Origin: Ananas comosus
Taxonomy: Eukaryota > Streptophyta > Magnoliopsida > Poales > Bromeliaceae
DNA: 64,000 nt
Direction: 5' to 3'
NCBI RefSeq assembly: GCF_001540865.1
Contig: NC_033627.1
Location: 11,343,874 to 11,407,873, forward strand
Shown: positions 23,954 to 34,868 of the stretch, piece by piece
Layout of the letters: every line of letters starts with the position of its first letter
Position numbering within the stretch: position 1 is the first letter of the stretch
The notes under the pieces: model-generated
Seen by the model: the letters and a program-made list of their open reading frames with translations, nothing else
What the model was told of the DNA's origin: nothing
Databases searched by the model: none
Translations under genes and position numbers: made by a program

Positions 23954-24079
23954 TGTAGCCTTATAAATGGTGCGAGATTATTCTGAAAAGATTACCAAGC
24001 GAGAGTGTGGGTATCTCGTATTACTGATGGGAGATCATTTTGCATACTATGTAAAATTACAAATTTATCCCTCCTACCT

Positions 24080-25013
24080 AGGGATGTAAATGGGCATGGA
24101 TACCCGAAATTTTATCCAAGCCCGAATCCGAATAGAGTGAATTTATTCGATGTTAAATAGATATGGTTTCGGATATAGATATCACAAACAAAAACCAGAC
24201 GGATATGAATACGGATATGGATTTTGACTGTACCCAACCCAAACCCGAATTTATTTTACATTCTATATAATATGTATATAAAAATTTGATGTTATATTTG
24301 AATTTGTATTTTAAAAATTTAGACCTAATGTAATATATTTTGAAATATTAAAAAGAGAAATAATTGTTTCGTGTTTCGATTTTCGGGTTTGGATTCGGTT
24401 TCGATTTCGGATTTTTGGTCGGGTATGGGTTTGGATATGGATTTTTAAAATCCGTCAAGTTCGGGTTCGGGTTCGGGTTCGGGTTTTAGGGTTTGGAGTC
24501 GGGTTCATGTTCGGATGTTACGACAAACACACAAACGGAAATAAAATGACGAACACAAAACAATCAAACCACAAGCAGAAAATAAAGATAACACACAGAT
24601 TTACGTGGAAAATCCTTTGTAGGGAAAAACCACGGGCGAGGGAGGAGAGAACTTCACTATCGAAAACCAAAAGGGAATACAATGTTCAGATAGTACAACC
24701 AACCACGATTTCACGCCTTTAGGGCAAAAACGAAAAGGAAAACTCTTAACAGGTTTCGGATCTGATCCGTACCGTGGGGGCGGGAGCCCCTCGCACCCCC
24801 TGGCGAATGTCAGTGGTGGGCTGTCAGCCCGAGCCCTCCGCTACCCACCAAAGACATTCATTTTTCCTTCGCAAAATTTATTTTCCAATTTGGTCGCACC
24901 GCGAAACTGTCGGCGAGTCGAAAATCCAAACTTGAGTCGATTATCAATTTCGAGTCACATCTAACATCGGATTTTTCAAAATCCGCCTCGAATCCAACCT
25001 GTTGATATCACTA
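24080..25013. mobile_element. 934-bp element with 9-bp target duplication
   Basis: CTCCTACCT flanks the element at 24071-24079 and 25014-25022. The left end is AGGGATGTAAATGGGCATGG; the right end in reverse is TAGTGATATCAACAGGTTGG. The flanks rejoin into one older MITE (family of 622-1330): ttatccctcctacct, then cccaaaccctttcaatac. The interior contains gttcgggttcgg-type repeats and a block reading ttacgtggaaaatcc. A 9-bp duplication suggests Mutator-like transposition. Related left ends occur at about 48378 and 59083. Confidence 0.8.
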
Positions 25014-25396
25014 CTCCTACCTCCCAAACCCTTTCAATACATCATTTCTCTCTCTCTCTCTCTCTAATCCTATTCTCGCACGAACCCTTCCCCACCACCA
25101 ATCTCAGCCAAGTGCGAGCCGCCACCTCTCTACCACTGACATCGTCCTCTCTGCCACCAAAGTTGCCGCCAATGTCGCTGCTGCCACCCTCTCCGCCTAC
25201 ACCGCCACCGTCACCGCCGCCACTCTCTCTGCCGGCATTATTTCGGCTTCAAAAATAAAAATCCTAGTTTTTCTTGTTTAAATTTTTGGTTTAGTTTTGA
25301 ATTTATGATTTTTTTTCCATGTGTTATCTTTTTATTTAAATTGTTTATTAGTAGAATTAATTCAAGTACAAACTATGTTGTTATATGTAAATTTAT

Positions 25397-26050
25397 AAAA
25401 TATATAATTTGAGGGTTGGATCACATCAACAAAACCAACCCTCGTGAAGCCACGTTCCTCATGAAGCCACGTTTTTCATTAAAGCATTGGCCAATGGGGG
25501 ATTGCTACGTGTCTAATAAATATTTTCGATATGTACGTCCATTGTACCGTAAATTGTCTCTGAAGTATACATATATAAAATATATAATTTGAGGGTTATG
25601 TCGTATCAACAAAACCAACCTTCATGAAGCCACATCTCCCATTAGAGTATTGGCCAATGGGGAGTTGCCACATACCTAATAAATATTTTCAATACGTCCA
25701 TTGCACCGTAAACCATCTCTAAAATATGCATCAAAAATAAAATTTTGATACTATAAGTTAATTAAATATTTTATATCATATATATTATATTATATTATAT
25801 TATATAGAATTAATGAGATAGTCTCTAAAATATGCATCTATAAAATATATAATTTGAAGGTTGGGTCATATCAACAAAACCAACCGTCATGAAGCCATAT
25901 CTACCATTAAAGCATTGGCCAATGGGGGACTGCCACATGTCTAATAAATATTTTCGATATACCCATTGCACCGTAAACCGTCTTTAAAATATACTTCAAA
26001 AATAAAATTTCGATACGATAAATTATTTAAATATTTTATATCATATATAT
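25397..26050. repeat. Three degenerate direct repeats (left outer arm of the palindrome)
   Basis: Units start at about 25397, 25577 and 25846 with aaaatatataatttgagggt, followed by catatcaacaaaaccaacc-like, then gaagccac, then ttggccaatggggga and tctaataaatattttc. The same unit occurs once, inverted, near 28440-28610. Confidence 0.75.
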
Positions 26051-26586
26051 ATATATTATATATATATTGATATATATATATTTATATATATTATATATAC
26101 TATATATATATATATATATTATATATAATTTTATAGAATTAATAAGCAAATACTCCATAAACTATATAATATTCTATGCCGTGTATAAAAAATTAATATA
26201 CACCATGTGCAAGTAAAAATTTCTCCTCTTTTGAAATTATACGTACACCTAACTGAGTATTCTATATATCGGGTGTATTTATGTGCATATATCACATACT
26301 CAACACTCGTAAATAGAGATTTTAAAATTAATTCATTAAATATAATTTATATTACTAGATTTTGAAACAAAATTACATTTAGTTAATTTTTGATATTGAA
26401 ACATTAGCCATCTAATATAAGTTACGATGTATGGAGTATTAATATGCATCAGGTAACATATAATAGTTTCTTCTTCTCCAATCAATTTTAATAAGATAAA
26501 GACACTCTCACTTATTCTATTTGAAATGAGCCCACCACCTTTAACTGTTTAGTTAAAAAAAAATTATTTATATAGTAGCTATCAAA

Positions 26587-28049
26587 ACTATAATATTTGA
26601 TTAAATTTTTAAATAAAATTATTAGAATAATTCAACTCTATAAATACTGAAAAGTAAGAAAATATTAATTAAAGAAGTTATTTCTTATAATGTACATAAG
26701 ACTATTTTATAGATTTTTTATATATATTTTTTTTTATTTTTAAAATTTTAATAATTATATATATTGAATTAGTTGAAATATTATCTATCTGTTGTATAGC
26801 CCTTCACTAGTTATATTGTTATAGTATAGTAAAAAAAATATTAAATAAGACCATGAAGGCAATTTTAAAATAAATTATATTTTACTGTTGAAATTACTAA
26901 ATTATATATTGAACCAAATATAGTAATTTTATATACATTATAATCCAGAATTATATTACTATATTAAATCAAGTATAGTAATATAGTATTAGTTGTAACC
27001 TGATTAAAAAATCTCAAAACTAGTTTTGTCGAAATAACCTGTAATACTATATAACTCAAACCAAACGCGCCCTAATATTTTTCGAGTACAACTCTCTCTC
27101 TCTCTCTCTCTTGCTATAAATAGAGAGAGAGAGTTGGGCTGGAATACTATTGATAGCAGTTGGCCCCTTTATGTATCAAGTTTTTAACCTTTAGATGAGA
27201 AATTATAGGATTAGGATGATATTGGTCTCTTATGGTTAAGTGGTTCCCCTAGAGTTGAGTGGTCCCCATTGAATTATAATATATTTAATTCAATAGTTAG
27301 AAATGATCAAAGGAATTAATTTAAATATTAAAGACTTGATAGCAAAATAAGGCAAATACTATTAATAGCATTCGAGCCCAACTCTAGGGGAACCACTTAA
27401 CCATAAGAGACCAATATCATCCTAATCCTATAATTTCTCATCTAAAGGTTAAAAACTTGATACATAAAGGGGCCAACTGCTATCAATAGTATTCCAGCCC
27501 AACTCTCTCTCTCTATTTATAGCAAGAGAGAGAGAGAGAGAGAGTTGTACTCGAAAAATATTAGGGCGCGTTTGGTTTGAGTTATATAGTATTACAGGTT
27601 ATTTCGACAAAACTAGTTTTGAGATTTTTTAATCAGGTTACAACTAATACTATATTACTATACTTGATTTAATATAGTAATATAATTCTGGATTATAATG
27701 TATATAAAATTACTATATTTGGTTCAATATATAATTTAGTAATTTCAACAGTAAAATATAATTTATTTTAAAATTGCCTTCATGGTCTTATTTAATATTT
27801 TTTTTACTATACTATAACAATATAACTAGTGAAGGGCTATACAACAGATAGATAATATTTCAACTAATTCAATATATATAATTATTAAAATTTTAAAAAT
27901 AAAAAAAAATATATATAAAAAATCTATAAAATAGTCTTATGTACATTATAAGAAATAACTTCTTTAATTAATATTTTCTTACTTTTCAGTATTTATAGAG
28001 TTGAATTATTCTAATAATTTTATTTAAAAATTTAATCAAATATTATAGT
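26587..28049. repeat. Giant palindrome core: two 671-bp inverted arms with a 121-bp spacer
   Basis: Arm 26587-27257 is the reverse complement of 27379-28049, with no mismatch seen in the stretches compared, including equal lengths of an A8/T8, a T9/A9 and a 20-nt CT/AG tract. Beyond 26587/28049 the inversion continues to about 25846 and 28610, but with many mismatches and indels. The core contains gggcgcgtttggtttga-type MITE ends and a hairpin-type MITE (27130-27385), only part of which is present in the right arm. No gene is present. Confidence 0.9.
27130..27385. mobile_element. Hairpin-type MITE relative E9 at the palindrome centre
   Basis: The ends agagttgggctggaatacta and, in reverse, agagttgggctcgaatgcta are inverted repeats. 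The body carries short-type words gattaggatgatattggtct and gtggttcccctagagttgag. The palindrome axis runs through this element. Confidence 0.65.
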
Positions 28050-28614
28050 CTTGTTGACTATTCTATAAATAAATTTTTTTAAATAAAAAGTTAATATTTA
28101 CGGGCTTATTTCCTATTGAAGAATAAGTGAGAGTGTCTTTACCTTGATAAAATTAATTGAAAAGAAAGAAACTATATTTAACGAATTAATTTTAAAATCT
28201 CTACCGAAGGATGTTGAGTATATAGTCTAAGTAGCCGATGCATAGAATGCTTAGTTAATGCACATATAATTTCAAAAGAGAGAACAAATCTTTGCTGCAT
28301 ATAGTGTGTATTAATTTTTTTATACACCGTCTAGAACATTATATAAGTTATAGAGTATTTAGTAATTAATAGTGTAAAATAATATGATATAATATATATG
28401 GTATAAAATATTTAAATAATTTATTATATATAGTATCATAATTTTATTTTTGATACGCATTTTAGAGTTAGTTTACAATAAAATGAGCACATCGAAATAT
28501 TTATTAGGCACGTGATAATTTCCAGTAGCGGGTGTTGTTTTAAGGGAGGACGTGATTTTCTAAAGATTGGATTTGTTGGTGTGACTTAACCCTCAAATTT
28601 TATATTTCATAGAT

Positions 28615-29508
28615 TGTTGTTGTTGTTGTTGACTAAGAGTGGAGAGAAGTGCGTGTCGCATTGTATAAAGCGTGGCGTGTGCGTGTGCGTGTGCCGATGG
28701 CGTAATAGCTTACGTAGAGGATCGAAAACAACAAACGTGTTTAATTAATTAGCTTATCATCGACGAGGCTAATAATGCTTTTATATTCGTGAGCCATACG
28801 ATGCATCCCCAACTGTTTAAATGCCCGAATAAGATAAATTTGCACTGTTCTACGAAAGAAAATTTTATTTATTGTGGATATATATATATATGTAATATTT
28901 GAGTGTGTCTTAAGATGCGAGTGATTTTAATTGTTACATACTCTTTATCTATTAATTGTTGTTTGTTTTTTTTTTTTTACTGAATTAAAAAGATATCGAT
29001 CCACATAGCAATGCTAAGCTAAATTTGACAGTTGTTAATGTTTTAATTAGGTAGGAAAAGTGACAATGAATGGTCTAATGAAAATTCTAAATGAGCTTCT
29101 TAACAGTGGAAATTGAATAGGAAAAAAAAAATCTGTAAATTCAAGAGTGTAGAGTTTATTTTGGAGCTAAGATTTATTTTTAGAGAGACATATTTTGTAT
29201 TTTGCTTTGATTATATTTTGCCTGTGGACTTAAGATAGTGCCAAATCACATAAATTATCTATGTGCTTATATTTTTTTCTTCCTTTCTCGACTTTTTTTT
29301 TTAATCTTTTTCAAATTTGACAAACTTTATTTTTTCGATTTTTACCGTAACAGAATGAATAAACACAGGGGATGAAACTCTCCACTAATAGATGCAAAAT
29401 TGCATTAAAATTCAATTGATAATTACTTTACAGATACATTGATTGAAATTTTGCATTTGAATCCAAAAATATAGCATACTATTTACTTTTTTTAAAGAGA
29501 ATGCTATC
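28615..29508. other. AT-rich intergenic stretch, no supported gene
   Basis: It holds a short (TTG)n tract at 28616-28631, a GTGTGCG-rich patch near 28676-28693 and otherwise AT-rich single-copy-like sequence. I see no coding feature. Confidence 0.6.
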
Positions 29509-32054
29509 TGTGACGNGATCGGTTTCCCAAACCGATCGCCGTAATACGCCGGAAGTCCCGTAATCGCACGGGGACTCCGCCGGGAGCCACGAACTGTCCC
29601 GGAACATACCGACTCGAGCTACGAGTCACCTGCTGCCACTAAACATAAATAATCATGCATCATGGCAGCGAACACAACTCCTCGTGTCGAAACAATTATC
29701 GCCGGATAATCGTTTCGATTCGGGTTCCCGGAAGTGTCTAATTCGACACCGGAACCCACCGTCGCTCACCCGTCATTTTCGAACTCTCGAAATGACGTAA
29801 GTGACCAGCCAACAAGGCTCAGCGACTACACAAAAGCTCACGAAGCACCGTCGGAATAATTCCGAACCGAACCAGCGTTCCGTCGGCGGATTTCGCCGAA
29901 AAATGCGGAAATGCATTTCCGATCTTCGCAAGGGTCTGAGGCCTTGGACAATCAGTCCAGAGGTTAACCTCAACCAACACTCACTGCCAACAGTAGCTAC
30001 AACGAACCAAAATGCATAAAAGCCCTCCTGATGACCCCAAATTGCATTATTTCATGCGATTTCGGTGCTTTCATGGTCCGACAACGCAAACCAGAGGTCA
30101 AACAGCCAAGACGAGACTCCTGCTGACTGGTCTCGGTGTGCCGGAGGCCGTGCTCACCTTTCGGAGCACTGCCGGCCACTGTGGAGGACGCATGAGCGAC
30201 GCAAACATTAGTGAAACAGCGCGCACAGTGCCTAAATCGCGTCCAACACGCAAACCGGAGCATCTCTGACCTAAATAGAGGTGGCCACGATGACCGGTAC
30301 TGAATAAGGATCATCGTGCTCACCTCCAGCAGATTCGGGGTGGCCTCGGTTCACCAGAACAGTGATCGGAACCCCAAGACAAGGTGTAGGAAGCCAACAA
30401 CAAACTTACCGGAGCAAGGTGGGGCACGGGGCGGCCGGCGGCAGCCGGACGGCGGGATATCCGGCCAGAGGAGGGTGCTGCCAGTGTGGAGAGGTCCGGG
30501 CGCGCATCAGTCGACCACGGGAGGCGGCGGAGGCGGCGGGCATTGATGCCCTAGCTGCACAACCCGAGGAGAGCCTGGGCTCGGTCCAGCCAACAGGGAG
30601 CTTCCGGCGGCGGGATCTACGGCGGTGGGCGGGTGCGGCCGAATAGGCGGAGGCGGTGCTCACTCCGGCCGGCGTCGGGAGGCGGCGGCGACTGCTCATG
30701 AGCAACCCGAGCCCCTGCGCGCTCGGTTCGGGTTCAGCCGGACAGAACGGCCACCAAGGCGGCCGGGGACCCGCGGGGACGTCGGAGACGGCAAGAAGGG
30801 GTCGCCTGAAGGTGGAGGGGAAGGAGGAAGGAGGCGAGCGACGGCGGCGGTGGCCCGCAGCTCAAGCGCGGCCACCCGAGCTCAGCTCGGCAGAGGGTCA
30901 CAGCGGCGGCGCCCAGGGCGTACGGCGGCGACGGCGGCCATTCAGGCCGGGCGCGGGGGTGCCGGTGGTCACGAGGGAGGTTGCCGATGTGGTCCCTGGC
31001 GGCGGTAGGGCGCGTAGTGGAAACCAGCCTGGGCTCGGCCCGAGTTGGTCCAGCTCGGCTGCAGAGCGCCCAGGTAACGACGGCGGCGCGCGGGGACGTC
31101 CGAGGACCGGCCGGGCCTTCGCCGGAGATGGGGACCACGGCCAGGGGAGAGGGCCCAAGGAGTAGATCTCTCAGGCTGATCCGAGATAAGGGTGGTAAAG
31201 GTTGGGTGGAGGAAAAAGATAGAGGAGAGGCCAGACACGGAGTTCCCAGCGGCCGGAGCTCCCGCCGGCGGCCGGGGTGCGAGCCTGGCGAGGGCAGAGG
31301 CGGCTAGGGTGGATTAGGGTAAGTTGGGGTGGCTTAGGGTTAGGGTTCCATGCGAGAAAGCCCTAACAATGCATATATACAAGGTGTAATTTGCAAGAAA
31401 GCCCCTCAAGGATAAATAATTCCAAACCCAGTCCTTCACAGCGCGAGTAATACACACGAATACCCCTCCACGTGCGATCTCAAGCGAAACGGTACATAAA
31501 ATATTGCGACTTTTGCAAAAATACCGTTTTCCCTACACCGACCTCTCCTCGATCAACGCGCAATCTCCGCAGATCCGTCCGTCAGATTTGCGAACGGATT
31601 GCACCAGTGCAATCAGCACCTCGGAGACAACAAAGCTACACTTCGTTTCGTCTCGATCGACCACGGATTCACGACAAAATCCAACCTTCTTCCAATAGAA
31701 GGAATAACACACACAAATACATATAAAACATGTATTTTTGGATTTTCTCGAAATCCGTGCGTCAAACTCAAAATCCGTCAGCGCCACTAGTTCCAGAACA
31801 GCTGAACCGGTCGAAACGAGCTATTGGATTGATATGAACGGAGTCCGATATGCACCAGAAGCCAACGCTACTCCATGGCTTCTCCGGAAAACCGGAGTTA
31901 CTATTCACTTAAGTGAAAACTAAAAGTAGCGTATCTTCTCCATTTTAGCTCATTTTCGCTTGAAACTTGACGAGTGCTTATGTAATTAAATTACACACAT
32001 AAACATCATCAACAGAGAGTTTAGTTGCACTGTCAAAAAATCTCAGTCCTTACA
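29509..32054 (-). mobile_element. Probable solo LTR of a non-coding LTR retrotransposon
   Basis: Read on the minus strand it starts TGTAAGGACTGAG at 32054 and ends CGTCACA at 29509, the TG...CA structure of an LTR. Near 31338-31350 the minus strand has aaccctaaccctaa (telo-box-like), followed by a very GC-rich leader of about 1 kb. Many overlapping frames arise there only because stops are rare in GC-rich DNA, and none shows a domain. No 5-bp target duplication matches at the ends, and an N at 29516 lies close to one end. A diverged host leader sequence is the alternative. Confidence 0.45.
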
Positions 32055-32264
32055 GTACTCATAAGTTTTCGACCGTTCGGATGAAGAAATATGCGGTTAG
32101 GATGAAAGTGGTTACGGTTAGGTTGATAGTGGGCCCCCTAGGGTTGAGTGGGTAATTGGTTGAATAGTATAATCTAACGGGTGAAAATGATTAAAGGATA
32201 GATCTAACGGCCAAAAACTTATGAGTACAGTAGGCTCTATACTCATAAAAGTATAGTAGCCGGA
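32055..32264. mobile_element. Hairpin-ended MITE E3, short type, left tip missing
   Basis: The right arm is complete: cttatgagtac, loop, gtactcat-type hairpin, then aaaagtatagtagcc. The left arm starts inside the hairpin at gtactcataagttttcgacc, exactly where the LTR-like block ends. Body words are gcggttaggatga and cctagggttgagtggg. The right side abuts (TA)n and (GA)n. Confidence 0.75.
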
Positions 32265-32267
32265 CCC

Positions 32268-32319
<52 letters not shown>
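32265..32319. repeat. (TA)n(GA)n microsatellite
   Basis: TA run followed by GA run separating MITEs E3 and E4. Confidence 0.9.
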
Positions 32320-32321
<2 letters not shown>

Positions 32322-32856
32322 AGTCTCCTATACTATCTATAGTACCGGGTTTTCGGTACTATAGTCTTGTTTTCAATCTTAGAGTGTTCAAATCAATAAT
32401 CCACACCGTTAAAATTGATCTAGGATATTTAAAGTTTTTAAAATAAAATTTTATATTTTTTCGACATAGTTTACTTTATAATTAAACCATTTCAAAATTG
32501 TCAATTTTTAATGGCTACTATGGCTAGTTTGGAGTTTAACGGTATAAAAAAAATCTAAATTTCTTTAAATTTTGATAGAAAATACTTTATACTATCTAGA
32601 TTAAGATTAAAATTTTTTATCTTGAATTTAAAAGTCCTATGCTCAAATTTTAAAGATTATTTAATTTTCATCGTCCATTTTGACATAATTTATTTACTAA
32701 GTAAACAATGTAAAAAAAAAAAACTAAAATTTTATTCCTAAGAACTTCATATACCCTAAATCATATTTAACGGTGTGGATTGTTATTTTGAACACCCTAA
32801 AATCGAAAACAAGACTATAGTACCGGAGCTCCAGTACTATAGATAGTATAGCAACC

Positions 32857-32860
<4 letters not shown>
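32320..32860. mobile_element. Hairpin-ended MITE E4, long type (about 540 bp)
   Basis: Left arm is tcctatactatc plus a hairpin with stem TAGTACCG; the right arm is its inverted copy with the same stem, then gatagtatagcaacct. Inner long-type words are tcttagagtgttcaaat against gaacaccctaaaatcg, and accgttaaaattgatctagg against atatttaacggtgtggat. Flanked by GA and TA runs. Confidence 0.85.
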
Positions 32861-32891
<31 letters not shown>

Positions 32892-32896
<5 letters not shown>

Positions 32897-33126
32897 TGCT
32901 ACTATACTATCAATAGTACCAAGCCCTTAGTACTATTGAGTTTTCGGCCGTTCGATGAAAAGATGTGCGGTTAGGATGATAGTGGTCCTCGGTTAAATTG
33001 ATAGTGGTTCCCTAGGATTGTGGTTTAATAGTATAATCTAACGGGTGGAAATGATCAAATGGTAGATCTAACGGTAGAAAACTTAATAGTACCAAGGACT
33101 TGGTACTATCGATAGTATAGTAGCCG

Positions 33127-33131
<5 letters not shown>
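32892..33131. mobile_element. Hairpin-ended MITE E5, short type (about 240 bp)
   Basis: The left arm gctactatactatc has a hairpin with stem ATAGTACC; the right arm is the inverted copy with the same stem and gatagtatagtagcc. Body words are gcggttaggatgatagtgg, ccctagga and aatctaacgg. TA runs flank both sides. Confidence 0.88.
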
Positions 33132-33198
<67 letters not shown>

Positions 33199-33225
33199 AG
33201 AAGAGAAGAGAGAGAGAGAGAGAGC
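33132..33225. repeat. (TA)n then (GA)n microsatellite
   Basis: A TA run followed by interrupted GA/AAGAG repeats. Confidence 0.9.
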
Positions 33226-33775
33226 GCCGCGCATGAGGTGTTATTGCTCTAGAGAAGTACAGTCAGGGAAGTATGACCACTCCACTTACGTAAGGTCATG
33301 ATCTAGAACTATTCTGCTTATGTTGCTTAAACCATCTTAACATTGGGGCCTACAACGCATCCAAATTGCTATAACTGGTCAGAAATGTTAACCTATTATA
33401 TTTTTTATATATAAGAACTATTACAAATTCTGGAAGTGTCCTATTTCTCGCTCTTTTAAGTCCTGACTCCTCCCAAACTTCAAGTCTACCTCATACATGC
33501 AGAGGATGTAAGATCTTCCACGTAGCTTAACGGAATTAAAAGTCGCGCTCCACTCACGACGGTCGCAGGCCGGTTCACACTCTACCACCGAAATGCCTAC
33601 CTCATACGAAACCTCATCTCAGACTATCGCTAGTGTTGCACTTAAACCAATTGTGATGCCCTTATTCTAAAGGGGTCATGCCATTTTAAGCTACTCTAGG
33701 CTTAAAACTTGGTGTAACTCTCTTAAACGTTTTGAGACTAGCCACCACTCAACTCCTATTTGGCGGGTTCAGATG
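33226..33775. other. Unclassified repeat-like intergenic block
   Basis: Moderate-GC sequence with no frame of interest. The words attgtgatgccc and gtcatgcca and the text around gactagccaccactcaac resemble LTR-type non-coding sequence elsewhere in the window, but I could not define ends. Confidence 0.35.
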
Positions 33776-33940
33776 TCCTTTTTTTTTTTGAGAAAAAGGT
33801 AACATGCTATCTGTGTTCGTTTTAGTTCATAGTTAGAAAATAAACTTAGCTGGAAATATGAATAAACTAGAAATTCAAACTCAGATCTCTGAGTATCAAC
33901 CACATAGCTCTTTGCCATGTGCGCTAGAACGGTCAATATT
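33776..33940 (-). mobile_element. tRNA-derived SINE copy, reverse orientation
   Basis: On the minus strand the copy contains a word like gctctttgccatgtgcgctag (A-box side), a degenerate B box, then tagtttattc, the aaacttagctggaaatatgaa-type body and a 3' part ctatctgtgttcg ending in a poly-A tract (the T run at 33779-33789). It matches the better copy at 38364-38553. Confidence 0.6.
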
Positions 33941-33973
33941 ATATCTTTCTTCATATATATATATATATATATA

Positions 33974-34005
<32 letters not shown>

Positions 34006-34020
34006 CTAATATATATTAAT

Positions 34021-34800
34021 ATATGAATCATCTACAGGGTGTCCAGAAGCTAGCTTCCCAATATTAGTACTGGGTAAAAGAGGCTCTTTTGTGGTGGTGT
34101 CCGTTATCGGAGATGAGATCCAGACCGAATAGTGCACCCAGTGTCAGGTGACCCGAAGGAGCGAAAATTAAGGAAAAGTCTTCTAATGGTTATTGAAAAT
34201 AAGAGAGCGGTGATAAAGATTTAGAAGATAGAGGCCTATTGAAATAATCTGTGTAGAAGAGAATTTAGCTACGTATAGAATCTATGCGAATTCAATTTGG
34301 GTAAATCTTGGTTTAATCCACAATCCTGGAATCTCAGCACCAACATTGGCGATTCAGGGACTTTTTTCTTTTAGCACATATAATAATATATAATTTATAT
34401 ATATATATATATATATTTATTATTAATATATATATATTATATATATATTTTAATATGGACATTCATTACCAGGGTGTCACAGAAGCTAGCTTCAAAATTA
34501 GTATGGGTAAAAGGAGCGCTCTTTTGTGTGTCCGTATCGGAGAGAGATCAGACCGAGTTTAGTGCACCCAGTGTACAGGTGCCCGAAGTGAGCGAAAATT
34601 AAGGAAAAGTTTCTAAGGTTATTGAAAATAAGAGAGCGGTAAAAAAGATTTAGAAAAGGGCTCTATTGAAACTAATCTTGTAGAAGAGAAGTTTAGCTAC
34701 GTAATAAATCTATCGAATTCGAATTTGGGTAAAATCTTGGTTTATCCACATCCATGGACATCTCAGCACCAAATTGGCGATTCAGACTTTTTTTTTTTAG

Positions 34801-34802
<2 letters not shown>
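34021..34802. repeat. Direct duplication of about 370 bp, copies differing mostly by small indels
   Basis: Copies are about 34021-34395 and 34454-34802, each bounded by TA-rich tracts. Collinear words include agaagctagctt, gtgcacccagtgt, gcgaaaattaaggaaaag, attgaaaataagagagcgg and attggcgattcag. Differences are largely single inserted or missing bases rather than substitutions. No gene is visible. Confidence 0.85.

Positions 34803-34862
<60 letters not shown>
34803..34862. repeat. (AT)n microsatellite
   Basis: Pure AT dinucleotide run of about 60 bp. Reading frames through it encode only Tyr-Ile repeats and are spurious. Confidence 0.95.

Positions 34863-34868
<6 letters not shown>

Noticed and set aside
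30316..31307. Many long overlapping reading frames on both strands in a GC-rich block
   Set aside because: Frames occur in several phases at once, have Arg/Gly/Pro-rich composition with no domain, and lie in an LTR-like block. They follow from a lack of stop codons in GC-rich DNA.
31306..31350. ttagggttaggg-like sequence as an interstitial telomere
   Set aside because: Only about two clean units are present; on the minus strand it fits a telo-box in a leader or LTR better than a telomeric array.
29509..32054. Solo LTR plus MITE E3 as a clean LTR-into-MITE insertion
   Set aside because: The five bases flanking the two ends do not match (ctatc and gtact), and the missing MITE tip is not found on the far side, so the insertion history cannot be claimed.
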